Shown here in pieces: positions 1 to 8,382 of a stretch of 64,000 nt of DNA. How positions within the stretch are numbered: the first letter of the stretch is position 1; the number at the start of each line of letters is the position of its first letter. The notes below the pieces were generated by a model. The model did no database searches, had not been told where the DNA came from, and worked only from the letters and a program-made list of their open reading frames with translations. Origin of the DNA: an uncultured Candidatus Melainabacteria bacterium (GTDB taxonomy: Bacteria; Cyanobacteriota; Vampirovibrionia; Gastranaerophilales; Gastranaerophilaceae); contig CAKURL010000003.1 of assembly GCA_934675685.1 (NCBI GenBank), positions 5,118-69,117 on the forward strand. The letters run 5' to 3'. The translations under genes were made by a program, and so were the position numbers.

Positions 1-1463
1 AAAAATGGATTGAAAAATATACAATCGAAAACAAAGGAATAGCTGTTGTTTCGACTCAGGCAAACACAATATACCCGGAATGCACGGGCTATTATATCCC
101 GACTCTTTTGAAATTTGGTGATAAAAAAAGAGCAGTAAATTTTGGAAATTATTTGATTTCTATTCAAAATGCCGATGGCTCTTGGAGTGAGCCAAGCGGA
201 AAAAATCCTTATACTTTTGACACAGCTCAAATTGCAAAAGGGCTTGTGGCGCTTATTGAAAATAACTTAGATGAAAACGATAAATATAAAAATGCTTTGT
301 TAAAAGGTTGTGACTATATTTTATCTATGCAAAGAGAAGATGGCTCTATTTCGACTGCCGACTACGGCGCTTGGGGCTTGCCATATAATAAGCGCGTTCC
401 TGAATATATCCACGTTTATTGCCTTGAGCCATTAAGAAAAGCTTCTCAAATGTACAATATCGAAAAATACGAAGCTTGTGTTCAAAAGGCTTTGAACTTC
501 TATCTTTCAAAAGAAGATTTAACAGACTTTATGACCTTATCTCATTTTAATGCTTATGTCATAGAAGGGCTTATAGACCTAGGCGAAACAAAAAGGGCAA
601 AAAGAGCAATGGATTTAATCTCTTTGCACCAAAGGGAAACCGGCATGGTTCCTGCGTATTCTTTTGTGGATTTTGTTTGTTCAACTGGGTTATTCCAATA
701 TGCGATTTGTTGGTATAAATTGGGCGAATTAGAAAAAGCAAACAAAGCTTTTGATTATGCTTGCAATTTGCAAAACAAGTCGGGTGGCTTTTTTGGAAGC
801 TATAGCGTAGGCAAAGACAAAGCAAACTATTTCCCAGAGGGCGAAATAGATTGGGCTGTGAAATATTTCTTAGATGCGATTTATTACAGGGAAAAAACAA
901 AATACGAAGATTGCGCAAATTTTTTTCTTGATTCAATAGATAGTGACGACGAAAGATATTCTTTAATAGAAAAAGAATTGAATGACGAAAAATATCAAAA
1001 AATATTAGACCTAGGCTCCGGAAAAGCAAGATATACAAAAAAATTAATCGAAAAATACCCAAACAAGAACTTTTGCTGCATGGACTTGTCCTCGAGTGTT
1101 TTAGAATTAATTAAATGCGACGTAGAAAAGAAAGAAGGCTCTGTTTTAAATATTCCTTTTGAGGATAACTCTTTTGATTTTATTTATATCTGCGAAGCTT
1201 TGGAACATTGCATAGATTTAGACAACACAATTCCTGAAATAGCAAGAATTCTAAAACCGGAAGGAAAGCTAATCATTATTGATAAAAACATCAAATCAAT
1301 GGGTCAATTAAAATTGGCAGATTTTGAACAATGGTTTGGCGAAAAAGATTTGTGCCAAAGGTTGGAAAGAAATGGGCTCAAAGCTATTTTGAAGTCAAAT
1401 TTGAAATACGAAGGAAATAGGCAAGATGGCTTATTTTCCGCTTGGATTGGGGTAAAAAGGTAA
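1..1463 (+). CDS. Alpha/alpha-toroid protein fused to SAM methyltransferase (5' partial)
   Basis: The reading frame is open from base 3, so the true start lies upstream of the window; the first internal start (TTG at 108) is not the real one. About 486 residues are visible. The N-terminal two thirds carries repeated helical pairs with motifs such as QNADGSW, FDTAQIAKGL and SMQREDGS, typical of alpha/alpha-toroid (prenyltransferase/squalene-cyclase-like or glycosidase-like) folds. The last ~170 residues are a class I SAM methyltransferase of the type 11 kind: glycine-rich motif I DLGSGKARYTKKL, then NSFDFIYICEALEH and LKPEGKLIIID. The cassette at 1787-5760 follows, so a role in surface glycan modification is inferred. 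The substrate is unknown. Confidence 0.75.
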   Translation, partial: KWIEKYTIENKGIAVVSTQANTIYPECTGYYIPTLLKFGDKKRAVNFGNYLISIQNADGSWSEPSGKNPYTFDTAQIAKGLVALIENNLDENDKYKNALLKGCDYILSMQREDGSISTADYGAWGLPYNKRVPEYIHVYCLEPLRKASQMYNIEKYEACVQKALNFYLSKEDLTDFMTLSHFNAYVIEGLIDLGETKRAKRAMDLISLHQRETGMVPAYSFVDFVCSTGLFQYAICWYKLGELEKANKAFDYACNLQNKSGGFFGSYSVGKDKANYFPEGEIDWAVKYFLDAIYYREKTKYEDCANFFLDSIDSDDERYSLIEKELNDEKYQKILDLGSGKARYTKKLIEKYPNKNFCCMDLSSSVLELIKCDVEKKEGSVLNIPFEDNSFDFIYICEALEHCIDLDNTIPEIARILKPEGKLIIIDKNIKSMGQLKLADFEQWFGEKDLCQRLERNGLKAILKSNLKYEGNRQDGLFSAWIGVKR

Positions 1464-1480
1464 TATGAAAAGGATACTTT

Positions 1481-1786
1481 TTGTTTTTATATAAAGAATT
1501 GGATTATACAAAATTTAGCGAGACATATAAAAATAGATTTAATAGTTTTGTTGATTATTTAGAAAATAAAAAAATTTCTAATCTATTAAAGCAAGAAACC
1601 AAAGAATATGTTGAGAATATTTCTAAAATGAACTATTTGGAATTTTCAATGCAAAATATGAAAAAGAAGAATTTTGCAAAGTTGAAAAATAGATTAAAAA
1701 TATTTTCTTTTGTAAACAATGAAGAAAGAATAGATATTTGTATTTTAGGAATAAAAATAAAATATAAGAAAAGAAAGGGTAAATAA
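1481..1786 (+). CDS. Short hypothetical protein with LGIKIKYKK tail
   Basis: This 101-residue Lys-rich protein is not recognised. The TTG start at 1481 is preceded by AAAAGGA (spacing about 7), and the stop directly abuts the next TTG start. Its C-terminus ICILGIKIKYKKRKGK resembles the N-terminal HLLGLKISYKKKGK of the next protein. Similar LG(I/L)KI motifs occur in bacterial surface-glycan transferases. A competing ATG at 1465 gives only nine codons in another frame, so a frameshifted or truncated gene is possible. It could be a remnant of a larger transferase or a small accessory protein. Confidence 0.45.
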   Translation: MFLYKELDYTKFSETYKNRFNSFVDYLENKKISNLLKQETKEYVENISKMNYLEFSMQNMKKKNFAKLKNRLKIFSFVNNEERIDICILGIKIKYKKRKGK

Positions 1787-3802
1787 TTGTTATTATTTCA
1801 TAAAGAAAAACAAGGCGATAAAAGAATAATTCATCTTTTAGGCTTGAAGATTTCATATAAAAAGAAAGGAAAAAATAATTACTATAAAAGTTTATATGAG
1901 CAAACTTTGGAACAATTAAACTATTTAAAAAAACATTCTGATATCACAAAGCTCAAACCTGCAACAGGGGAGCTCAGAGAGCTACAATTAAGGACTTTGG
2001 GCTTGGCTTCGGAAGTGGCAAATCTTATCAACAAGAACAATTTAGAATATTTTTTAATCGGTGGAAATTTATTGGGCGCCGTTAGACATAAAGGATTTAT
2101 TCCTTGGGACGACGACTTTGATTTTGGTATGATGAGAAAAGATTATGAAGAATTTTCAAAATATTGCGCAGAAAATATGGTTTGTTTAGATTCTTCAAAG
2201 CTTCATATCGCCGATATAGAAAAATATACTAGGGCAAGATACAAGCTTTATGATGAATATTTAAGAAAAAATCCAAAAAAATATATTTATTTTAGAAATA
2301 ATGAGCATATTATTATACTAAAAGGCACAAGCTTTTTGAATTGTGTTTCGGTTGATATTTTTCCGCTTGACTATATTGACGAAAAAATGACAAAAGAGCA
2401 ATATGTTGCGCAATATGATATCATCAGAGAAAAGCAAATCAAAATTGATTCTTTAAACAAGGTGCTCTTATTTTTAAAAGAAACTATTAAAAATTCTCCA
2501 ATAATTAAACAAAAGTCAGAAAAAATTGCAGGAAGTTTTGATAGTAGTGCACTAGTCGGCAGAACATATTTTTTCCAAGCAAAAGATGTTTTTCCTTTAA
2601 AAAAAGCAAAATATGAAAATTGCGAATTTTTTATACCAAATAATTATAATGTAGTTTTGGAAGGTCAATATGGAAATTTCATGGAATTTCCTAGCGACTT
2701 AGGTTTGTCGCACCATTTGGATTGCAGAAATGAATTTTTCGAACAACCAATAATTCAAGACAAAAACTCGCAAGTCGAATTTTATCTTATCGATTCTTTC
2801 GAAATTTATCATTATTTGCCAATTTATAATGAATTATTAAAACAAGGAATAAACGCAAAGATTGTTGCGGAGCCTTGCGAAATAAATACAAGCGGAAAAT
2901 GGTTTGACTACAACGAGGCAATTAGAATTTTAGAAGAAAATAATATTGATTATTGCACAAAAGCAAACCCAAACGCAAAAATCGCAATCACAACCCAAAG
3001 GGCGGATTTGTTGTCTAAATATAGAAATAAAAAAGCTTGCTTATCTTATGGCGTAGGTCTTAATAAAGATAATTTTGCAATTGATAAAAATACGGTCGAG
3101 GGTTTTGATATTCGATTTGTTCACGGACAATATCAAAAAGATAAACAAATAAAGTATATGAACGAGAAGGATATCCACATTATCGGCTGGCCAAAGCACG
3201 AAAAATATTTTGCTATGCCTCATAATAAAGCGGAAATTTTAGATAAATTAGAAATTAATACAGATAAAAAAATTCTTGTATATTTCCCGACATGGGACGA
3301 AGATTCTTCTATTCAAAAATTTGCAAATAAAATTAAAGATTTAAGAAAAGATTTTTATGTAGTTGCAAAGGCTCATCATTGCACGTTTAGATTAAATGAA
3401 AAAAAAGATGATTTATATAAACTTTATGAAATTTCAGACAAAGTTCTTGATGGCAACAGTTCATTGGAAGAAGCAGCGTTAATTGGAGATTATGCACTTA
3501 TAGACGCAAAATCTGGTGCTTCAACAGAAATTCCATATTTAAACAAAAAATTAAAAATTTTGTTACTATCGCCAAGAGAAAATTTGGAATTATATTATAA
3601 CGAAACGGTTTTATCAAAAATTAAAATAATAAATAATTATGCTGATTTTGATAATGAAATAAATAAATTACAACATGAATCGAAAAATTTGATTGATACA
3701 GATTATTTTTGCGGAGGATTTATTGAAGAGCCTTCTCGAAATGTTGTAGCAATTTTGAAATCTTATATGCTAGAGGTACGAGATGGGTCATATAAAAGAT
3801 AA
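1787..3802 (+). CDS. LicD-family transferase fused to TagB/TagF-like CDP-glycerol phosphotransferase domain
   Basis: The 671-residue protein has two parts. Residues ~60-310 are LicD-like, with GGNLLGAVRHKGF followed by PWDDDFDFGMMRKDY (about 92-120); LicD proteins move phosphocholine-type groups from CDP-activated donors to glycans. Residues ~330-660 resemble the catalytic half of CDP-glycerol:poly(glycerophosphate) transferases (HIIGWPKHEKY at ~463, VYFPTWDEDSS at ~498, AKSGASTEIPYL near 574). The TTG start abuts the previous stop and has AAAGGG upstream. The gene overlaps the next one by 20 bp. It is probably a cytoplasmic or membrane-associated transferase decorating a surface glycan. The exact donor cannot be read from sequence; see the phosphonate operon at 24.4-27.8 kb. 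Confidence 0.8.
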   Translation: MLLFHKEKQGDKRIIHLLGLKISYKKKGKNNYYKSLYEQTLEQLNYLKKHSDITKLKPATGELRELQLRTLGLASEVANLINKNNLEYFLIGGNLLGAVRHKGFIPWDDDFDFGMMRKDYEEFSKYCAENMVCLDSSKLHIADIEKYTRARYKLYDEYLRKNPKKYIYFRNNEHIIILKGTSFLNCVSVDIFPLDYIDEKMTKEQYVAQYDIIREKQIKIDSLNKVLLFLKETIKNSPIIKQKSEKIAGSFDSSALVGRTYFFQAKDVFPLKKAKYENCEFFIPNNYNVVLEGQYGNFMEFPSDLGLSHHLDCRNEFFEQPIIQDKNSQVEFYLIDSFEIYHYLPIYNELLKQGINAKIVAEPCEINTSGKWFDYNEAIRILEENNIDYCTKANPNAKIAITTQRADLLSKYRNKKACLSYGVGLNKDNFAIDKNTVEGFDIRFVHGQYQKDKQIKYMNEKDIHIIGWPKHEKYFAMPHNKAEILDKLEINTDKKILVYFPTWDEDSSIQKFANKIKDLRKDFYVVAKAHHCTFRLNEKKDDLYKLYEISDKVLDGNSSLEEAALIGDYALIDAKSGASTEIPYLNKKLKILLLSPRENLELYYNETVLSKIKIINNYADFDNEINKLQHESKNLIDTDYFCGGFIEEPSRNVVAILKSYMLEVRDGSYKR

Positions 3803-4328
3803 ATTAATAGAGGCGGTATTTTCTAATAGGAATTTTAAAACTATTGAAATAAAAACTTCTCAAATTTGTTTTGAGGAAAGAGTAAAACTTAAATGTTTTC
3901 AATGCAACAAATATAACCATAAGTGGACTTGTCCGCCTAAAATTCCCAAATTAGATTATGAAACTATTATAAAAAAAGAATATTCAAAAGGGTTGTTGGT
4001 TTGTTATGAAGAGCCAATAAATAAAGAAAATTTTGAAAGTGTCAGATTAGCGACAACGGTGAAATTGCATCAAGCCTTGTTGAAGGCAGAAAAATTTTTG
4101 TATGAAAACAATAATGTTTTAGTCCTATCTTTTATTGGAGGTTCTTGTAAATTATGCAAAAATGGTTGCAATCCAGAGAGGTGCAATAATCCGCAAATGG
4201 CGAGAATTCCAATGGAAGCAACAGGAATAAATGTAATAAAAACAGCAAAAGAGGCTGGTTTTGATATTGATTTTCCAATTGAAGATTTATTGTTAAGAGT
4301 TGGTTTGTTATTATGGGAGGAAGAGTAA
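3783..4328 (+). CDS. DUF2284 predicted metal-binding protein
   Basis: The protein has 181 residues and a cysteine pattern matching DUF2284 predicted metal-binding proteins: C38-x2-C41 and C50-P-P near the N-terminus, then C122, C125, C129 and C134 in GGSCKLCKNGCNPERC. ARIPMEATGINV is also characteristic. No enzymatic function is established for the family; a zinc or Fe-S site is likely from the cysteines. Translation is coupled to both neighbours: the ATG lies 20 bp inside the LicD-TagF gene, and the TAA overlaps the next ATG. Its place inside a glycan-modification cassette is unusual and suggests a dedicated role there. Confidence 0.8.
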   Translation: MGHIKDKLIEAVFSNRNFKTIEIKTSQICFEERVKLKCFQCNKYNHKWTCPPKIPKLDYETIIKKEYSKGLLVCYEEPINKENFESVRLATTVKLHQALLKAEKFLYENNNVLVLSFIGGSCKLCKNGCNPERCNNPQMARIPMEATGINVIKTAKEAGFDIDFPIEDLLLRVGLLLWEEE

Positions 4329-5038
4329 TGAATTATTTAATATTAGCAGCTGGTATGGGTACAAGACTTCACCCTTATACGAGAAATTATCCAAAATCTA
4401 TGCTGAAGTTGGGAAATAACAAAAGCGCTCTTCAAAATACGATTGATAGCATTAGAAAACATGATAAAACAGCAAACATAACAACTGTTGTAGGTTTTAA
4501 TCAAGATATTATAAAGACTTCAATAAAAGGTTGCGGATTTGTAGAAAATCCTTTTTATAAGGACACAAACTCCATAGCTTCGGTGTGGTTCGCAAGAGAA
4601 TTGCTTGACGGCGATATTACTATAATTAATGCTGATGTTGTTTTTGAAGATGCATTGTGGCAAGAAATAATCGCAACAAAACTAGAAGCTTTTGTCTGTA
4701 TAGATAGTTCCATAAAACAAGATGGGGATTATAATGTGCAGGTTATTGATGACAATGTAATCTTGATGAGCAAAGAATTAAAAGATTATTTTGGAGAATA
4801 TGCGGGCATTACTAAATTAAATAAAAAGAATGCGCAAATTTTAAAACAAGAAATTATAGAAATGGTTAAAGATGGTTTTTATAATGAATGGTATGAAAAT
4901 GCTCTTGTGCAGACGATTTTAAATAATAAAATGAATGTGAAATATTTAGATATACAAGAATACAGTTGGGCAGAACTCGATACAATTAATGATTTGTTTT
5001 TAGCGCGACAAATGACTAAAACTCAAGGAGAAGGGTAA
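4328..5038 (+). CDS. LicC-like nucleotidyltransferase (CTP:phosphocholine cytidylyltransferase-type)
   Basis: This 236-residue nucleotidyltransferase begins MNYLILAAGMGTRLHPYT, the GxGTRLxP signature of sugar-1-phosphate and phosphocholine nucleotidyltransferases, followed by NYPKSMLKLG with the nucleotide-binding Lys. FVENPFYKDTNSIASVW and INADVVF resemble LicC/PntC-type cytidylyltransferases. I chose ATG 4328, which overlaps the upstream TAA and has GGGAGG at the right distance, over an in-frame ATG at 4313 that lies before that site. It probably makes a CDP- or CMP-activated alcohol phosphate or phosphonate for the LicD partner encoded two genes upstream. The substrate is inferred only from context. 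Confidence 0.8.
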   Translation: MNYLILAAGMGTRLHPYTRNYPKSMLKLGNNKSALQNTIDSIRKHDKTANITTVVGFNQDIIKTSIKGCGFVENPFYKDTNSIASVWFARELLDGDITIINADVVFEDALWQEIIATKLEAFVCIDSSIKQDGDYNVQVIDDNVILMSKELKDYFGEYAGITKLNKKNAQILKQEIIEMVKDGFYNEWYENALVQTILNNKMNVKYLDIQEYSWAELDTINDLFLARQMTKTQGEG

Positions 5039-5760
5039 TGAAAACAGCAATCGTAACGGGTTCAAGCAAAGGTATCGGAAAGCAGATTGCAATTGATTTT
5101 TTAAAAAAAGATTATTTTGTTTTTTTAAATTATGGACATGATGACCTAGCTATAAATGATTTAAAAGAGGAATTGAAATCGTTTTCAAGTAATTTTAAAA
5201 TATTGAAAAATGATTTTTCAACAAAAGAGAGTGTTGAAAAATTTTGTTCAGAAATAATATCTTACACAAAAGATATTGATGTATTGGTTTTAAATGCAGG
5301 TACCACCAATAGAAATAATCTTGATACTATTACATTTGAAGAATGGAATAGCGTTATGATGACAAATCTAAATGCTCCTTTTTATATGGTGAAACTACTA
5401 AAAGAAAACATAAAACATTCCGGAAATATTATTTTTATTGGTTCAATATTAGGAGTTTATCCTCATGCGATGTCGATTCCTTATGCGGTCTCTAAGGCGG
5501 GTTTGCATATGTTGGCAAAATCTTTAGTAAAAGAATTTTGTGACGAAAAAATAAGGGTGAACGTAGTGGCTCCTGGCTTTGTAGATACTCCTTGGCAAAA
5601 GAAAAAACCTCAAGAACAACGAAAAAGAATTGAGGACAAAACTGCACTTGGTCGTTTCGCAAAAATTGACGAAATTTCTGATGCAGTGCAATTTATTGTA
5701 AATAACGGTTTTATAAATGGTACAATTTTATCTTTAGACGGAGGCTATTGTTATAAATAA
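5038..5760 (+). CDS. Short-chain dehydrogenase/reductase (SDR)
   Basis: This is a classical 240-residue SDR. It has the Rossmann motif TGSSKGIG (7-14), NAG (86-88), catalytic Ser136 in IGSILG, Tyr149 and Lys153 (YAVSK), and the C-terminal NGTILSLDGGY. Sequence alone does not fix the substrate. The gene overlaps the upstream nucleotidyltransferase stop by one base and closes the coupled cassette, so it probably reduces or oxidises the precursor that is activated and transferred. Analogy: TarJ-type reductases supply the alditol for CDP-ribitol, though those belong to a different superfamily. Confidence 0.85.
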   Translation: MKTAIVTGSSKGIGKQIAIDFLKKDYFVFLNYGHDDLAINDLKEELKSFSSNFKILKNDFSTKESVEKFCSEIISYTKDIDVLVLNAGTTNRNNLDTITFEEWNSVMMTNLNAPFYMVKLLKENIKHSGNIIFIGSILGVYPHAMSIPYAVSKAGLHMLAKSLVKEFCDEKIRVNVVAPGFVDTPWQKKKPQEQRKRIEDKTALGRFAKIDEISDAVQFIVNNGFINGTILSLDGGYCYK

Positions 5761-5831
5761 ATAAAAACCCAATAATTTGAACTTTGATTTATAATAGATT
5801 TAAAAGCTTAAAAACAAAAAAAGGAAAATGA

Positions 5832-7796
5832 ATGCCAAAAGTTAGCGTTGTTTTGCTTTTAAATGAAAATGAAAAAGACGCAGAAAAATCGCTCGAAAAC
5901 CTTTTAAGCCAAAGCCTTGGGGGCTTGGAGCTTGTGGTCGTGTGCGATTTTTCTTTTGAAAACGTTTTAAAAACAATTGAAAAATTTCAAAAAAAAGACG
6001 ATAGAATTAGGGTTTTAAATATCGAGCAAAATTTAAATTTTTCAAAAAAAATAAATGAAGCTTTTAAAAAGGCAACTGGAAAATATCTCACTTGGGCAAC
6101 TCCCAAAACCCTCTATAAAAAAGAGGCGCTTGAGGTTTTAGAGAAATTTTTAGAAAAAAATAAGGATATAGATTTAGTGTGCGCGAGCTCTAAAAACAAA
6201 AACATTTTAGGGCTTTTAGAAGAAAATGTCATTGGAAATTGCTTTTTGTTTACCAGAAAAATCGAAAATTTAATTGGGGAAATATATGGGGGATTGAACC
6301 CAAATCTTACACATTTTCAAGATTATGACTTTTTTTTCAAGATTGCAATAAAAGGAAAAATTGCTTTTTTAAATGAAAACCTGCTTGAAGCTCCCTTAAA
6401 GCCATTGATTTTAAAAGAAGCAGACAAAAAAAGAGCATTAAAAATAAGAGAAAAATATGCCCAAGATTTACTTCAAAAAATGCACTTTCCAAGAGAAAAG
6501 CAAATCCAGACTTTTATAAATTTATATTTAAAAAATAAATCTGAGACGATTTGGCTCAAAAAAGCGATAGACATAGACCCAGAGCTTTTTTTGAGGAATA
6601 TTTTGAAAAATTGGTTTAGGCTTTTTGAATTTTTCAAAATACAAAATGAAAAAAAGAATGTTGTTTTTAATTGTTTGAGCTATAGGTTAAGGTTTAAGCA
6701 TTTTTTAAACAGAAAATTATATAACGCTTTTAAAAACAAAAAAATTGAGCCAAAGACGATTTTGATTGTAGAATACAACGATTGCCATTTTGAGACTATG
6801 ACGGGGCTTATGAAACATTGCCTTGATTTAGGCTACAAAGTAGACATTTTAACCAGAAGAAATCCTGAAAAAATGTTTGATAACGTTTCTTTTTCGGGTG
6901 TTCGGATATTTAAAGCAAACGAAAAAACTTTTGATAAAATTTTAAAAAATTTCGATTTTTCTTCTTATGAAAGAATTATTTTTAATTCAAAAGCTTTTTA
7001 CGAAGGAAAAAAAGAAGGAATAAAAAAGGGAATAAAAAAAGAAATTTATGACATTTCAGAGGTCTTAAACCCAATCCCCAAAGGGAAAAAGGAAAACATT
7101 TATCTTCAACATCATCTTGAATTTTTAAAACCAGAAAACAAAAAAGCAAGAGAAATAATCTTGGCAAACCCTTCAAAAGACAAAGCTTTAGAAAATTTGG
7201 TCGTAAATTGTAACTATTTTCAGAAAGAAACAAATAAAAAAATTCAAAAAAACGACATCGTAAACTTCATTTCCATAGGAGAATTGTCAAAAAAAAGAAG
7301 AAATTCCGCTTTGCTTATAAAAGCCATTTTTGAACTTTATAAAAAAGGTTTTAGAAATTTTAAAGTGACAATAATTGGAAATGGAAATATGGAAACCCTT
7401 CCTTCTGGGCTTTTAGAGCATTTTGACGTTTTGGGGCGAATAGATTATCAATCTATGTTTGAAGAAATTAAAAACGCCGATTTTATTTTGCCCCTATTAG
7501 ACCCAACTTTAAAAGAGCACGAAAGATATTTGTCTTTTGGCACTTCTGGGAGTTTTCAATTGGCTTATGGCTTTTTAAAGCCTTGCGTTTTACATGGGGC
7601 TTTTGCAAAAGTTTATGATTTTACAAACGAAAACTCTATAATTTATGAGAAAAATGAAGATTTTGTTCTTGCTCTTCAAAAAGCGCTCGAGATGGAAAAC
7701 AAGGACTATCAAACAATTGTTCAGAATTTAAAAACTAAAAAAGAAAAATTAAACGAGAAATCTTTAAAAAATTTGAGTGACATTTTGAAGCTTTAA
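5832..7796 (+). CDS. Two-domain glycosyltransferase: degenerate GT2-like plus GT-B (GT4-like)
   Basis: The protein has 654 residues. Residues 1-~220 follow the GT2 layout (PKVSVVLLLNENEKDAEKSL, then QDYDFFFKIAIKG), but the usual DSDD metal motif after KYL is replaced by TWATPK, so this half may not be catalytic. Residues ~307-640 form a GT-B half: TILIVEYNDCHFETMTGL, NFISIGELSKKRRN, VTIIGNGN and a late acidic region around DPTLKEHERY. A ribosome site AAGGAAAA precedes the ATG. The gene stands alone between the glycan cassette and the PPTase gene. It is probably a cytoplasmic transferase for cell-surface polysaccharide with an unknown sugar. Confidence 0.75.
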   Translation: MPKVSVVLLLNENEKDAEKSLENLLSQSLGGLELVVVCDFSFENVLKTIEKFQKKDDRIRVLNIEQNLNFSKKINEAFKKATGKYLTWATPKTLYKKEALEVLEKFLEKNKDIDLVCASSKNKNILGLLEENVIGNCFLFTRKIENLIGEIYGGLNPNLTHFQDYDFFFKIAIKGKIAFLNENLLEAPLKPLILKEADKKRALKIREKYAQDLLQKMHFPREKQIQTFINLYLKNKSETIWLKKAIDIDPELFLRNILKNWFRLFEFFKIQNEKKNVVFNCLSYRLRFKHFLNRKLYNAFKNKKIEPKTILIVEYNDCHFETMTGLMKHCLDLGYKVDILTRRNPEKMFDNVSFSGVRIFKANEKTFDKILKNFDFSSYERIIFNSKAFYEGKKEGIKKGIKKEIYDISEVLNPIPKGKKENIYLQHHLEFLKPENKKAREIILANPSKDKALENLVVNCNYFQKETNKKIQKNDIVNFISIGELSKKRRNSALLIKAIFELYKKGFRNFKVTIIGNGNMETLPSGLLEHFDVLGRIDYQSMFEEIKNADFILPLLDPTLKEHERYLSFGTSGSFQLAYGFLKPCVLHGAFAKVYDFTNENSIIYEKNEDFVLALQKALEMENKDYQTIVQNLKTKKEKLNEKSLKNLSDILKL

Positions 7797-7833
7797 TTTA
7801 AAAAATATCAAAAAACTATGCTAAAATGGGCTT

Positions 7834-8382
7834 ATGGAGATATTTTTTTATAAAACAGATAGCTTTGAAAATAGAGTTCTTTCTTCAAAAAATCAACATG
7901 AAGCAGGAAGAAAAATTTTAAAAAAATTGCTTGCAGAAAAATATAATCTTGATTTTGAAATTGAGCTCAAAAACAAAAAGCCTTATTTAAAAAACAACCC
8001 TTTGTTTTTTAATATTTCCCACTCAAACTCTCTTGTGGCTTTGGTTTTTTGCGAATTTGAAGTCGGGCTCGATGTTGAATTTATGAAAGAGAAAAATTAT
8101 AGTGCCATTTTGAAATATTTAAAATATCAATCTTTAAAAAACGTTTCAAAAGAAGAATTCTACCAGCTTTGGACTGTTTTTGAGGCAGAATATAAATCAA
8201 GAATAAAAGAAAAAATTTCAAGCTTTGTTTTTGAAAATTATATGGTCTCTATTTCTTATCCTAATTCTTTAAAAGAAGAAGATTTTGGGTTTTATTTAAT
8301 AAAAAATATAGAAAAAAACGAGATTATTCCTCTTCAAACTCCTAAATTTTTAAAAAATTTGGAAGGAAAAATCAGAGCCTAG
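7834..8382 (+). CDS. 4'-phosphopantetheinyl transferase, Sfp-type
   Basis: The 182-residue protein carries the Sfp-superfamily motifs NISHS (60-64), GLDVE (78-82; Mg ligands Asp80 and Glu82) and LWTVFEAEYK (112-121; Glu117, Lys121). It would transfer phosphopantetheine from CoA to carrier proteins. The common WTxKEA core reads WTVFEA, so the first lysine is Phe. It is shorter than Sfp (about 224 aa), near single-domain AcpS/AcpT-like sizes. No carrier protein or synthase lies nearby. It ends in a 4-bp convergent overlap with the CDF gene. A TGCTAAAAT extended -10-like element lies just upstream. Confidence 0.8.
   Translation: MEIFFYKTDSFENRVLSSKNQHEAGRKILKKLLAEKYNLDFEIELKNKKPYLKNNPLFFNISHSNSLVALVFCEFEVGLDVEFMKEKNYSAILKYLKYQSLKNVSKEEFYQLWTVFEAEYKSRIKEKISSFVFENYMVSISYPNSLKEEDFGFYLIKNIEKNEIIPLQTPKFLKNLEGKIRA

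Noticed and set aside
571..1062. 163-codon minus-strand frame over the methyltransferase fusion
   Set aside because: Cys/Leu/Phe-rich composition without domain signature; the plus strand carries clear toroid and methyltransferase motifs.
1787..5760. Phase-variable LicD locus driven by tandem repeats, as in Haemophilus lic
   Set aside because: No tetranucleotide repeat tract is present at the start of any gene in the cassette.
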